64,000 nucleotides of DNA, from assembly GCF_020595055.1 (NCBI RefSeq), contig NZ_JAJDOO010000012.1:1-64000 (forward strand), in the 5' to 3' direction. This document shows, piece after piece, positions 1 to 8,132 of the stretch. A program made the translations under genes and the position numbers. The stretch's first letter is position 1. Every line of letters begins with the position of its first letter. The stretch is from Desulfosporosinus shakirovi (GTDB taxonomy: Bacteria > Bacillota > Desulfitobacteriia > Desulfitobacteriales > Desulfitobacteriaceae). The notes under the pieces are model-generated. The model searched no databases. It saw nothing but the letters and a program-made list of their open reading frames with translations, and was not told the origin of the DNA.

Positions 1-204
<204 letters not shown>

Positions 205-268
205 TGATTATCAAAGCAGACTGTTAACAAAAATGATAGACGTGGGCAAAAATAACAACTCTATTATC

Positions 269-298
269 AGAGTATCTGTAAAAAGATGCTCTTTTTTT
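269..298 (+). terminator. Rho-independent terminator after the histidine kinase
   Basis: An 8-bp stem (AGAGTATC with GATGCTCT, one G-T pair) with an 8-base loop is followed directly by a run of T. It sits about 65 bases past the kinase stop codon. Confidence 0.7.
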
Positions 299-337
299 GT
301 TAGAGTTTATGTCACGATAATGTTAAAAACCTGTACC

Positions 338-394
338 GTGAAAAAGCTTGTCATGCTTACCGGAGACAACAAACTGGTGGTAGAATCTATTGGG
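338..394 (+). pseudogene. Scrap resembling a heavy-metal P-type ATPase hinge
   Basis: A 19-codon stretch reads VKKLVMLTGDNKLVVESIG, which matches the hinge signature of P1B-type ATPases (MLTGDN followed by xxVAExIA). Nothing before or after matches the rest of that 700-residue family, and a terminator interrupts the frame upstream. If real it is a small remnant of a lost metal-transport gene. The match is short, so this is only a lead. Confidence 0.3.
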
Positions 395-450
395 CTGAAT
401 CAATCGGGTGGACACCAATATTTCACAATCTATTCGTCAAATATGCCTCA

Positions 451-564
451 ATGAAATTACCTAAAGCGGCCTTAGTACTTATAGGAAGTCTTGCGTTACT
501 TACTGTAGGGGCACCTATCGCCTCTGCAGCACCTGCCTATGGTTATGGTTATAGCCACCACTAA
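451..564 (+). CDS. Small secreted peptide with Tyr-Gly-His tail (37 aa)
   Basis: The 37-residue frame starts MKLPKAALVLIGSLALL, a signal peptide with a lysine, a hydrophobic core and an ASAAPA cleavage region. The mature part is only about 10 residues and ends AYGYGYSHH. No good ribosome binding site is visible, and the start overlaps the stop of an unlikely upstream frame. A terminator follows at 590-629, which supports a real transcription unit. The tail resembles that of the secreted protein at 3858 (GYGYGCG). Function unknown; His/Tyr-rich tails can bind metal, but that is inference. Confidence 0.5.
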   Translation: MKLPKAALVLIGSLALLTVGAPIASAAPAYGYGYSHH

Positions 565-589
565 CAACCCAGTTGTGTCATAAGTCATT

Positions 590-629
590 AAAAACACGGG
601 GAAGACGAATGAGTGTCCTCGTGTTTTTG
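590..629 (+). terminator. Rho-independent terminator
   Basis: An ACACGGGGA arm pairs with TCCTCGTGT (one G-T pair); flanking A and T runs extend the stem and give the U-tract. It ends the 451-564 transcription unit. Confidence 0.75.
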
Positions 630-763
630 TTACTTGTCAGAGGTATTAGTTAATTTGAGTATTTAGCAACATTTAAATTCAAGTATTTTTTAGTGATCAA
701 GTTTTTATAATAAAACGTGAAAATAAGTATCTTCCCATAGAGAAAAGTGAAAATTATTTTTAA

Positions 764-797
764 CTACCCCTAAAAAATAGTCTGTCTCCACGAATAA
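764..797 (+). promoter_or_regulatory. SigI-type promoter for the secreted protein at 894
   Basis: CTACCCC, exactly 20 bases, then CGAATAA. The same arrangement lies in front of sigI on the opposite strand (3607-3640). C-rich -35 and CGAA-like -10 elements are described for SigI-class promoters of Bacillus and Clostridium. Shared spacing in two places 2.8 kb apart is seen directly; use by this SigI is inference. Confidence 0.6.
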
Positions 798-893
798 CTA
801 GATGAAAACGGGGGGGGCGACAAATATAAGAGTATGGCGGTTAACTTAAACATTGCCATAATCAAAGGATTCAAAACGAAAGGATGATATATC

Positions 894-1391
894 ATGAGAA
901 GAAACATTAAAAACACATTCTTGGTAAGTGCCTTATCACTTGGTTTAATTGTCGGTGCCGTCGGTGTGGCCGGAGCTGCCACCTCCATGGACTATCAGAA
1001 GAATATTGCCGAATGGATTAAAAACGATCCAAATCCAGTGGTCATGAACTCGGACCACAGTGCTGCCCCAGTTAATCCCCCAGCTGTCAATCCGATTAAT
1101 ACTCCGGTTGCCACTCCAGCAGCTGTTACGGTTACAAAACCGGTTTCAGCTTCGATTGTAACTCCGGCAAGTCCCCCTGTAACCGTCCCAGCTAAAACCG
1201 TTACCTCTGCGCCAGTCACCACAGGGCAGCCTAATCAATATCATTACAGTGATGGACATTCTAATATGAATCCCCAACAACACCAACAATTGCATTATAG
1301 TAGTATGAACGGGAATACTCATAATACTAACCACAACCAGAACCATAATAGTATGTCTGGGAATCATATGTCAGGAATCGGTCATGAATGA
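894..1391 (+). CDS. Secreted Pro/Thr/Val- and His/Asn-rich protein (165 aa)
   Basis: Residues 1-29 form a signal peptide with an AGAA cleavage site. Residues about 45-115 are low-complexity repeats of Pro, Ala, Val and Thr (APVNPPAV, TPVATPA, SAPVTT), like a wall-spanning stalk. Residues about 116-165 are very rich in His, Asn, Gln, Met and Ser. No catalytic motif is seen. An AAAGGATG-type ribosome site precedes the ATG. The SigI-type promoter at 764-797 suggests it is a target of the sigI-rsgI operon that converges on it; RsgI ends in a similarly His/Thr/Pro-rich tail. Possible role: cell-surface or metal-binding protein under envelope stress; this is inference. Confidence 0.6.
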   Translation: MRRNIKNTFLVSALSLGLIVGAVGVAGAATSMDYQKNIAEWIKNDPNPVVMNSDHSAAPVNPPAVNPINTPVATPAAVTVTKPVSASIVTPASPPVTVPAKTVTSAPVTTGQPNQYHYSDGHSNMNPQQHQQLHYSSMNGNTHNTNHNQNHNSMSGNHMSGIGHE

Positions 1392-1463
1392 TAAATCTAC
1401 TTAATTAAGTGGACTGAAACAATGCCAGAAAAGGCGTTGAATTGTATATATTCTTTGCATAAA

Positions 1464-1495
1464 GGGATCCTGATTTTCAATCGGGGTCCTTCTTT
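1464..1495 (+). terminator. Rho-independent terminator
   Basis: An 11-bp stem (GGATCCTGATT with AATCGGGGTCC, including G-T pairs) has a 3-base loop and a TTCTTTC tail, 75 bases past the 894 gene. Confidence 0.65.
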
Positions 1496-1553
1496 CACAG
1501 GACTCGCTGTTTATCAATCCCAATTAGATGGAGAAGGATAAAACGCTGGAAGA

Positions 1554-1606
1554 TATAAAACACAACGAGAAGGCAAGCATATCACTTGTCATCTCGTTGT
1601 GTTTTA
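1554..1606. terminator. Strong bidirectional hairpin, copy 1 of a pair
   Basis: TATAAAACACAACGAGA pairs with the mirrored arm ending at 1606; the loop region has CAAG/CTTG pairing. The core (AACGAGAAG, CAAGCAT, GTCATCTCGT) is repeated in the hairpin at 1659-1710. It lies between convergent genes. Confidence 0.6.
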
Positions 1607-1658
1607 TAATTATTAAGGTCTTATTGGTTGTAAATTGGCATTTGAGCGCACTAAAAAG

Positions 1659-1710
1659 AAACGAGAAGACCAAGCATTTTGCTCGTCATCTCGTCTTCTG
1701 GTATTTTTTT
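1659..1710. terminator. Terminator hairpin for rsgI, copy 2 of a pair
   Basis: ACGAGA pairs with TCTCGT, with inner GAC/GTC and AGC/GCT pairs. Read on the minus strand it is followed by a T-rich tract and lies just past the rsgI stop at 1721. It shares its core sequence with the hairpin at 1554-1606. Confidence 0.6.
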
Positions 1711-1720
1711 ATCACGAGTG

Positions 1721-2854
1721 TCACCTATCCCCCTCTGTGTGCTCACCCGAACCCTGCGGCATTTTCTCTGTGGAATGTTCTAGTTTTGGATCATGTTCTT
1801 GATCTTGATCTGTTTCCCCATTATAGGGAGGGTTTGTAGGCTGAAGTGGTAGGGGACTTTCCACTGTTCTATGGTCCGGGGATATATGGTCGGAACTAGG
1901 TTCAGTTGAATCATGGGATGTTTCTTGTGCGGTCGGCTTGCTCTGATTCGTGGAATGTTCAGTATAATTATGGTTCTCAGTAACCTTTGGTTGCATATTT
2001 GATGGTTGCTTGTGTTTTGGTATCTTTGGAACATTTGGCTCTTGCTGGGTATCTGCGGGGTTATCTTTCCGGTTTTGTGCTCTTATCTCCAAACTTTCTT
2101 CAGGGAAAAGGCTGGATACACTGACATTTGCATCCGCGAGAGCCTTTCGTACATTAGTGCGGAGGGAATCGGCTTGAACAGCTATACCTTTCTCTTCACA
2201 TCGATCATAAATTAAATAACTGTTAACCGTCATTCCCTGTTGCTGGGCTTCCTGCTGGATATTTTGGGTTGTTTGACCGACAACCACACTTCCGGACAAG
2301 TTCCTGCGAGTCATTTCATCACGGATTGTGCTTCGCAGTATTTCAGTATCAATCAAATTGTTTCCCCACCTATTGACCGGTACCACGTTAGCTAAAACTA
2401 GGTTTTGGTTCTCATTTAATTGTCCCTTGTTCTTGGCATTTTCTATAATTAGATTAACAGTCTGATACACGTTTAACCCTTCAATAGATATCCCTTCCAA
2501 TATACTCGATCCACCGTTAACGTCGCGGACCTTGATAACCTTACCTTGGTTATTAACAAGCAACTCGATCCCTTTGTTGATATCCAGAGCAACGGAGGCT
2601 ACTGCCATATTCGGAATGAATAGGAGGTAGAATGCCGTGATGCTCAATACAAGTAATAAAACAGCTGCTGCACTCGAATATTTAAGCCAGGAATTATGGA
2701 ATGATGGCATCCGGTGAGGTTTTAAAGTCACTTCAATTGTTTGGCCTATTCTGGGCTGCTCCTTAGGAGTAGAGATTTCTAAGAAGTCGCCTTTCTCTGT
2801 AAAGATGACTGTAAGCTTTGGTGAGGTTCGCATTACAATGCCTTTGGTTTTCAT
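1721..2854 (-). CDS. rsgI: Anti-sigma-I factor RsgI
   Basis: This 377-residue protein follows sigI with a two-base gap, as in SigI-RsgI operons. Residues 1-50 form the cytosolic N-terminal RsgI domain (MRTSPKLTVIFTEKGDFLEI), which in the family holds the sigma factor. A single membrane helix covers about residues 60-82. Residues 85-250 match the conserved extracytoplasmic part (VASVALDINKGIELLVN). The last 120 residues are disordered and rich in His, Thr, Ser, Pro and Glu; the carbohydrate-binding or protease sensor modules of cellulolytic clostridia are absent. Family match is strong; the signal it senses is unknown. Confidence 0.88.
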   Translation of the reverse strand: MKTKGIVMRTSPKLTVIFTEKGDFLEISTPKEQPRIGQTIEVTLKPHRMPSFHNSWLKYSSAAAVLLLVLSITAFYLLFIPNMAVASVALDINKGIELLVNNQGKVIKVRDVNGGSSILEGISIEGLNVYQTVNLIIENAKNKGQLNENQNLVLANVVPVNRWGNNLIDTEILRSTIRDEMTRRNLSGSVVVGQTTQNIQQEAQQQGMTVNSYLIYDRCEEKGIAVQADSLRTNVRKALADANVSVSSLFPEESLEIRAQNRKDNPADTQQEPNVPKIPKHKQPSNMQPKVTENHNYTEHSTNQSKPTAQETSHDSTEPSSDHISPDHRTVESPLPLQPTNPPYNGETDQDQEHDPKLEHSTEKMPQGSGEHTEGDR

Positions 2855-2856
2855 TT

Positions 2857-3585
2857 CTAAACCGCCTCTCCTGGTTCTGCTGGAATCTGCATAAAAGTTT
2901 TGAGCGGATAAAATGACGGCTCAGATAAGATGAGAGCCAGAGCAATAAGATATTTTCGCCCCTTTTCCAGGGCTTTACGTTTTACGCCGGTCAATACCTC
3001 CAGTTCTTTAATGGGTAATAGCCTATGAGTCTTAAGATATTCCATAAGACCAGGGTTATTGCTTAAAGCCAAGGCCGCTCGCAGAAGATTTTGCTTGCTG
3101 TCTCTTTGTTTAGGGGAGACTTTTAGTAAATCATCTAAGGTTACATTATAGTAACTTAGCACGAGGATAAAGCCTTCAATGACTTCCGCAAAGGCGTCTT
3201 GGTTCTCGGTTTCTTGATATTGCTCTTGGGACGCATCAAGATCGAAGCGGCTCAGTTCTTCATCCTCTAAGTTCATAGGTGAGAGGGAACGATGTTGATG
3301 TTTGCCTTCTTTGCGAAAAAAGTCCACTAATCTTCGCCGGATTACCATTTGAACAAAGCTTAAGAAAGAGGCTCCCCCATGAGGGTCGAAGGTGTCAATC
3401 GCTTCATTGAAGGCCAGAAGAGCAATACTAAGCTCATCATCATTATCCCAGGTTAAATACCTGTTGCAGATTTTGGAACTGACCTGAGCTATAAATGTTT
3501 TATGAGATCTTATGAGTTCCTCTCGTACGAGAGTGTCGCCGTTCTTGGCTGATAATAGGGTCTCTTGCGAAACCTGATCTTGCAT
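2857..3585 (-). CDS. sigI: RNA polymerase sigma-I factor
   Basis: Of about 242 residues, SigI-type: a region-2-like segment (LTWDNDDELSIALLAFNEAIDTFDP, then SFLSFVQMVIRRRLVDFFRKE) and the family's atypical C-terminal DNA-binding part (LPIKELEVLTGVKRKALEKGRKYLIAL). The frame can open at GTG 3594, but GGAG sits 8 bases before the ATG at 3585, so I chose that start. The operon continues into rsgI. The promoter at 3607-3640 has the CTACCCC-N20-CGAATAA form also seen at 764, so the factor probably reads its own gene. In Bacillus, SigI responds to heat and envelope stress; the role here is inferred. Confidence 0.88.
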   Translation of the reverse strand: MQDQVSQETLLSAKNGDTLVREELIRSHKTFIAQVSSKICNRYLTWDNDDELSIALLAFNEAIDTFDPHGGASFLSFVQMVIRRRLVDFFRKEGKHQHRSLSPMNLEDEELSRFDLDASQEQYQETENQDAFAEVIEGFILVLSYYNVTLDDLLKVSPKQRDSKQNLLRAALALSNNPGLMEYLKTHRLLPIKELEVLTGVKRKALEKGRKYLIALALILSEPSFYPLKTFMQIPAEPGEAV

Positions 3586-3606
3586 TTTCATCACTCCGCT
3601 GATAGT

Positions 3607-3640
3607 TTATTCGAAAGTAGGCAGAAGTTTTAAGGGGTAG
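3607..3640 (-). promoter_or_regulatory. SigI-type autoregulatory promoter of sigI-rsgI
   Basis: On the minus strand it reads CTACCCC, 20 bases, CGAATAA, about 20 bases before the sigI start. It is identical in layout to the promoter at 764-797. Confidence 0.6.
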
Positions 3641-3645
3641 AAAAA

Positions 3646-3677
3646 AACATTCTACTCCATTATGGGGGTAGAATGTT
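3646..3677. promoter_or_regulatory. Inverted repeat upstream of sigI
   Basis: AACATTCTAC and GTAGAATGTT form perfect 10-bp arms around 12 bases, just upstream of the sigI promoter. It could be an operator or a weak terminator; no regulator is identified. Confidence 0.4.
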
Positions 3678-3770
3678 ACAGGATTGTCACATTAATGTTT
3701 CTTTTATGTTGCATAAGCTACTGTAGAGCGGGCACAAAATTTTCCTAAAGAATTAGATGAGAAACTGAAA

Positions 3771-3814
3771 TGTTACAAAAATGTTAATCTAATGTGATCT
3801 TTCTGTAAAGAAAC
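3771..3814 (+). promoter_or_regulatory. Four 11-bp-spaced TGTNAN repeats before the DUF2680 gene
   Basis: TGTTAC, TGTTAA, TGTGAT and TGTAAA start at 3771, 3782, 3793 and 3804, exactly 11 bases apart, ending 17 bases before a TAGATA -10 candidate (3832). This periodicity is typical of OmpR/PhoB-family binding. It is the reverse orientation of the PhoP boxes further right, so the regulator may differ. Confidence 0.4.
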
Positions 3815-3857
3815 TTGTTTATGCTATGGCCTAGATAATAACAAGGAGGTACATAAC

Positions 3858-4202
3858 GTGAAAAAAAGGTTATTAGTTATTCTTACTTTGGTATTTGCTC
3901 TCGCTTTAGCTGCTGCTCCTGTCTACGCTGCTATCACGGATCAACAAAAAGCTGATATTGATGCCCTCAATAAACAAATTTCAGAGATTCGAAAACAGAT
4001 TGTGGACAAATACGCTGAGGCAGGCGAGATCACCAAGGCTCAAGCAGATGCTACAAAGGCTAATATCGACGCTGGTGAACAATATCGTCAGCAGTTTAGC
4101 CAACAACAGGGTCAGATTCCAACTCCTGGGAATGATCCAGGTTATGGTTATGGATGTGGGTCCAGCTGGGGTGGTGGCGGTTACTATGGAGGAATGTGGT
4201 AA
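3858..4202 (+). CDS. Secreted DUF2680 (YckD-like) protein
   Basis: The GTG start follows AGGAGG by 7 bases. Residues 1-25 are a signal peptide (APVYA cleavage). Residues 26-75 match DUF2680: TDQQKADIDALNKQISEIRKQ followed by a charged, amphipathic helix with KYAEAGEITKAQAD. The C-terminus is glycine/tyrosine-rich (GYGYGCG, GGGGYYGGMW). The family is common in spore-forming Firmicutes and has no known function. The promoter region holds 11-bp repeats (3771-3814), and a terminator lies at 4241-4274, so it is probably monocistronic. Confidence 0.75.
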   Translation: MKKRLLVILTLVFALALAAAPVYAAITDQQKADIDALNKQISEIRKQIVDKYAEAGEITKAQADATKANIDAGEQYRQQFSQQQGQIPTPGNDPGYGYGCGSSWGGGGYYGGMW

Positions 4203-4240
4203 GACTCCGCTTTAGATAGATCCATATGCAGAAAGCTTAG

Positions 4241-4274
4241 CACGGGTAACCAGTATAGGGTACTCGTGTTTTTG
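4241..4274 (+). terminator. Rho-independent terminator
   Basis: CACGGGTA pairs with TACTCGTG (one G-T pair), followed by a T run; it is closely similar to the terminator at 590-629. Confidence 0.65.
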
Positions 4275-4370
4275 TTCATTCTCAGTGCTTTGGGGAAGGG
4301 GGGAGACACACTTCTGACACCTGAGTAAGATAGGTTTATTTAGTAGATTAAAATCGTGGGGGTATGAAAA

Positions 4371-5369
4371 ATGAGGCAATCTAAAGCGAAAAAATGGTTT
4401 TTTTCGCTTATCATAGTTCTTAGCTTAATAATAGGTACAAAAACTACCTGTGCTGAAACACCTAAACTCGAAATCATAAATATGGATATTAATGTAATGC
4501 CAGAGTACGATACACCGGATATTTTATTAATTTATTCCGTCGACTTGAAAAATTCATCAGACCAGCCCTACTCAGGTGAGTTTGTCTGGAATCTTCCCAA
4601 GAACTCAAAAAGATATACTGTAGCAGATAAGACTAAGGGAGATAATCACGTTGAACCTACGGTAAAACACAATGAAAAAAATGATCAAATTGTCTGGAAG
4701 TTTCCGGAGCCATTACAGCCCGGTGAGACAAAATCTGTTCAAATAGAGTATTATTACAACAATTTAGAGGGCAACCTGGATAAAACCTTCGTTTATGACT
4801 ATATTTCCGAATATCCTGTCACCCAGGCCCAAGTAAGCGTATTTCAGCCTAAAAAAGCCTCAAACATGGTTGTTACTCCTGATTTCGGCCAAGCACAAAC
4901 TGGTTACGAGGGCTTCAGCGTTTACAAGAAAGAATTAAAGAACTTAAAACTTGGGGAGAGTGTACAAATAAAGGTCAGTTACACTAAGTCTGATCCCAAC
5001 CCCTCGGTTGCCCCTCTGAGCGAGCAGAAAGCCCAAAGTGATCTGTCCACTCAGTCACCACAGAGCAAGAGCACTAGCGCCACGGTTGTATTGGTCTTCT
5101 TAACCGCATTTGTCGGAGTTTTAGGGCTAATTATCTATAAAGCAATGAGCAGAAAGCCTATTTCTACGTATCGAAACAGTACCCATCATGAAGAATTTAT
5201 AATAGATGAGGAATTTAGGGAACTACAAAGTTCACACAATAAACAACCGAGCCGTAAAAAACTTAAGGCTGAAAAAAGGAAACTAAGAGATGCCTTATTA
5301 TGTGGAAGGATTAGCGAGGAAACCTATCACCAATTATTAGCTGAACTTAATGAAGAGGAAGATTCTTAG
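4371..5369 (+). CDS. Membrane-anchored exported protein of the ccm cluster (332 aa)
   Basis: Residues 1-28 are a signal peptide. Residues 30-205 form a beta-rich extracytoplasmic domain (DILLIYSVDLKNSS, QIVWKFPEPLQPGETKSVQIEY). A Ser/Gln-rich linker leads to one membrane helix at about 236-258, and the cytosolic tail ends in a short helical hairpin (ALLCGRISEETYHQLLAEL) like SHOCT-type tails. It starts the cytochrome c maturation cluster, with ccmE 14 bases downstream, so it probably serves that pathway, but I do not recognise a named family. The remnant at 7671-8132 has the same plan: signal, helix, and an EEYFNTL-type tail. Confidence 0.65.
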   Translation: MRQSKAKKWFFSLIIVLSLIIGTKTTCAETPKLEIINMDINVMPEYDTPDILLIYSVDLKNSSDQPYSGEFVWNLPKNSKRYTVADKTKGDNHVEPTVKHNEKNDQIVWKFPEPLQPGETKSVQIEYYYNNLEGNLDKTFVYDYISEYPVTQAQVSVFQPKKASNMVVTPDFGQAQTGYEGFSVYKKELKNLKLGESVQIKVSYTKSDPNPSVAPLSEQKAQSDLSTQSPQSKSTSATVVLVFLTAFVGVLGLIIYKAMSRKPISTYRNSTHHEEFIIDEEFRELQSSHNKQPSRKKLKAEKRKLRDALLCGRISEETYHQLLAELNEEEDS

Positions 5370-5383
5370 GAGGAGGGGTGATA

Positions 5384-5779
5384 ATGCCCAAAAAGATAAA
5401 GCTTATCCTTGCCCTATCTGTACTACTAGGGGCTTTTGGTTACTTGATGGTCAGCAGTTTTAATACTTCCAAGACCTATTACATGACCATTAATGAAGTA
5501 ACGGCTAGCGCAGATAAAGGAACATTAGGGAAAAATCTTAAAGTAAGTGGTAAATTAGTTGGCGAAAGTGTTAAGTGGGAGCCATCTAAGGTGGAATTAA
5601 GGTTTGATATGATCTCAGAAGATCAAAAAAAAAACTATGTTTTATATAAAGGCGTTAAGCCCGATAATTTTAACGATGGAATTGATGTGATAGTGGATGG
5701 GAAATACACCGTTGAACAAGTTTTTCTCGCCGATAAAGTCTTGACAAAATGTCCTTCAAAATATGAAGAACAACAATAA
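5384..5779 (+). CDS. ccmE: Cytochrome c maturation protein CcmE, CXXXY variant
   Basis: At 131 residues it is the usual CcmE size: an N-terminal membrane anchor (about 5-24), then the OB-fold heme chaperone domain (LKVSGKLVGESVKWEP, VDGKYTVEQVFLADKVLTK). Where classical CcmE has the heme-attaching His of HXXXY, this protein reads CPSKY. A Cys in that position defines the variant System I reported in archaea and some anaerobic bacteria. The ATG at 5384 lies 8 bases after GGAGGAGGG and is preferred to the GTG at 5378. The gene itself is intact, but its partners downstream are broken, so it may have lost its function. Confidence 0.85.
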   Translation: MPKKIKLILALSVLLGAFGYLMVSSFNTSKTYYMTINEVTASADKGTLGKNLKVSGKLVGESVKWEPSKVELRFDMISEDQKKNYVLYKGVKPDNFNDGIDVIVDGKYTVEQVFLADKVLTKCPSKYEEQQ

Positions 5780-5802
5780 ATAGAATATGGGAGGACATTA
5801 TT

Positions 5803-7508
5803 GTGGCCTATTTAGGTACTATTGGGTTGTCAGCCTTTGGGATGGGAATTTATTCCGTAGCTGCTTTCTTTATGTTTAATAGTAATAGAAGACTAAAATA
5901 TCTCCTAAGCGCTAAAAACGCCGTTTATGGAACAGCACTTTTTACGACGATAAGCGTCCTTGCTATGCTCTACGCTTTAATAACCGGTGATTTTTCCATT
6001 GAATATGTAACCCAATATACAAGTCAGGATCTGCCGACGATCTATAAATTAACGGCTTTGTGGGCGGGAAATGACGGTTCACTATTATTCTGGGCTTGGA
6101 TACTTGTTCTATTAGCAGCCCTTGTTACAGTTTCGAAAGAAAATGAAGAGTATATCCCCTATGCCAGCCCTATCATGATGGTGGTCAGTGTATTCTTCTT
6201 ATTTATGCTGAATTTTGTTTCCCAACCTTTTGTACAGCTACTAAATCCGCCATTGGATGGAATGGGTATGAACCCAATGCTTCAGAACCCGGGGATGGTA
6301 ATTCATCCGGTTACCTTATATCTCGGGTATGTTGGTTTCGCTGTCCCCTTTGCTTTCGCCATGGCAGCTCTCATTATGAAAAATCCGGGAGACCAGTGGA
6401 TTAAGCTGACTAGAAAATGGACACTTATCTCATGGCTATTTTTAACACTGGGTAATTTATTTGGGGCCCAGTGGGCTTATGTAGAATTGGGCTGGGGTGG
6501 TTACTGGGCCTGGGATCCCGTAGAGAATGCATCGTTAATGCCTTGGCTTACCGGTTCTGCTTTCCTTCATTCGGTCATGGTCCAGGGACGAAAAAATATG
6601 CTCAAGATCTGGAACATGGTCTTAATTATCGTTACTTTCGGCTTAACGCTTTTTGGAACGTTCTTAATCCGAAGTGGGGTTGTCGCTTCAGTTCATGCCT
6701 TCGGGAATTCTAGCTTAGGTACTTACTTCCTGATCTTTACCTCATTAATAATTTTAGCAGCCTTATATCTGGTAGCTGACAGAATCCACCTGCTTCGACA
6801 AGAAATCAGTTTGAATCCTATATATCTAAGGAAAGTAGTTTTTTATTGAACAATTTGTTACTCGTGGGTTCCGCCTTTAGTATCTTTTGGGGAACTGTTT
6901 TCCCGATTGTATCAGAAGCCGTTGTAGGCCAAAAAATTGCCGTGGGAATCCCTTTCGTTAATCAGGTCAACGCACCCATAGGTTTAGCCTTTACGTTGCT
7001 CATGGGAATTTGCCCTTTGATCGCATGGCGGAAAGCCAATTTTGAAAATATCGCTAAAAATTTCCTGTGGCCATGGATTATTGCAATTGTAGGCATGTCG
7101 GTGATGGTTTTAATAGGTGGAATTACCAAACCTTATGTGTTAATTGCCTACACTATCTGCGTTTTTGTGATTTCTTCAACCCTCCAGGATATTCTTAAAG
7201 GAGTTCGGGTAAGAAAAAAGTTGACTGGAGCGAACCTCATCGTATCTTTAATCAGGCTCTTAAGCAAAAACCGACGGCGCTATGGGTGCTATGTAATTCA
7301 TATGGGAATTGTGATGATGATTGTAGGGGTCACAGGCTCAAATGTATTTAACAGCGAAGCTGTCAAAACCTTTAAGCCAGGAGAAACTGCTGTGGTTGGG
7401 AGCTATACTATCTCTTATAAGGGACTTGAGCGAACCTCAAGGGATAATATGGAGGTTGTTTATGCCGATTTGAGCGTGATCCACAATAATAACGATATGA
7501 TAAGTTGA
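5803..7508 (+). pseudogene. ccmF: Heme lyase subunit CcmF, frameshifted and truncated
   Basis: The first segment (5803-6849, GTG start) carries the heme-handling motifs of CcmF: ALWAGNDGSLLFW, the conserved His in MVIHPVTLYLGYVG, and the tryptophan-rich WGGYWAWDP. It ends in stray residues. The second segment (6846-7508) picks up in another frame with NNLLLVGSAF and includes the C-terminal His of RYGCYVIHMG. Removing TA from the TATATA near 6820 restores NPISKESSFLLNN, as family members read. After VIHNNNDMIS the last roughly 80 residues of CcmF are missing. A dinucleotide insertion plus a 3' deletion points to real decay rather than one sequencing error. Confidence 0.85.
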
Positions 7509-7684
7509 CTGTCGATGATTATCAGGAATTGAAAGCTTTATATAAAGAAAAAGCTGTACAACTGCTCAAGGCTAATGACATAGTTTCTGGAATAACCGAA
7601 AAGGATCTGCTTAGAAAATTAGAAGAAGAAATCGAAGCTGACTTAAAAACTCTAAAGGGACCAGACGCCAATGAAAAGGGTTAA
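7505..7684 (+). pseudogene. Remnant of a small CcmI-like protein tail
   Basis: A 59-codon frame (LTVDDYQELKALYKEKAVQLL, then charged helix) opens across the broken end of ccmF. The DYQELKxxYK pattern resembles the cytosolic tails of CcmI-like proteins in cytochrome c maturation loci. The expected N-terminal membrane helices are absent, which suggests that one deletion fused the middle of ccmF to the tail of the next gene. The stop overlaps the start of the following remnant by 14 bases, as in a compact operon. Confidence 0.4.
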
Positions 7685-8132
7685 AATGCTTATGGTTTTA
7701 GGTAGTCTTACAGTTTTCTTCCTTTATCCTGCTCTTGGAGTTCAGGCAACCCTCACTCTTAGTCAGGATACCAGGATAAAGCACTGTTTCATTCTCCGAG
7801 CCATATGGCAAAGTGGAATAAAAGCACGTTAAAGGGTCTTGATCCTCACGTCTTGGTAGCTTTTATGGGCTTAATGCTCGTCATGATTCCAGGCACCTTT
7901 CTATACCGAGGCCGTAAAAACCAATTCAAGACTCAAGCGGTAGAATCTCAAACGGATGTGGTTAATTCAGAGATCAAAAAACAAATAATCTTAGCCAAAA
8001 CTCCAACTTGAAGAACACTTTGCCCAAGGGAAAATTACTCAAGAAGAATATTTTAACACTTTAGCTGGTTATAAGGCTCTTCTTAAGAAAATGGAAGAAG
8101 AGAGGGGACGGACCGTTGATAGAAGGGATTAA
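7671..8132 (+). pseudogene. Remnant of an exported membrane protein of the ccm cluster
   Basis: Three pieces in two frames add up to one protein. Residues 1-26 are a signal peptide (MKRVKMLMVLGSLTVFFLYP). A membrane helix (VLVAFMGLMLVMIPGTFLYRG) lies in a second frame. The tail ([22 protein letters not shown]) returns to the first frame. Dropping one A from AAAA near 8000 gives AKLQLEEHFAQ. Most of the extracytoplasmic domain is missing. The layout mirrors the intact protein at 4371, or it may derive from a CcmH-type protein (ATLTLSQ after the signal). It overlaps the ccmA start at 8116. Confidence 0.55.

Noticed and set aside
233-454. 73-residue open frame across the left-edge intergenic region
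   Set aside because: It runs through a clear Rho-independent terminator (269-298) and has no ribosome site. Only a 19-residue internal stretch resembles a known family, so I list that as a scrap instead.
1528-1839. 103-residue plus-strand frame
   Set aside because: It is made largely of the two terminator hairpins and the antisense of rsgI.
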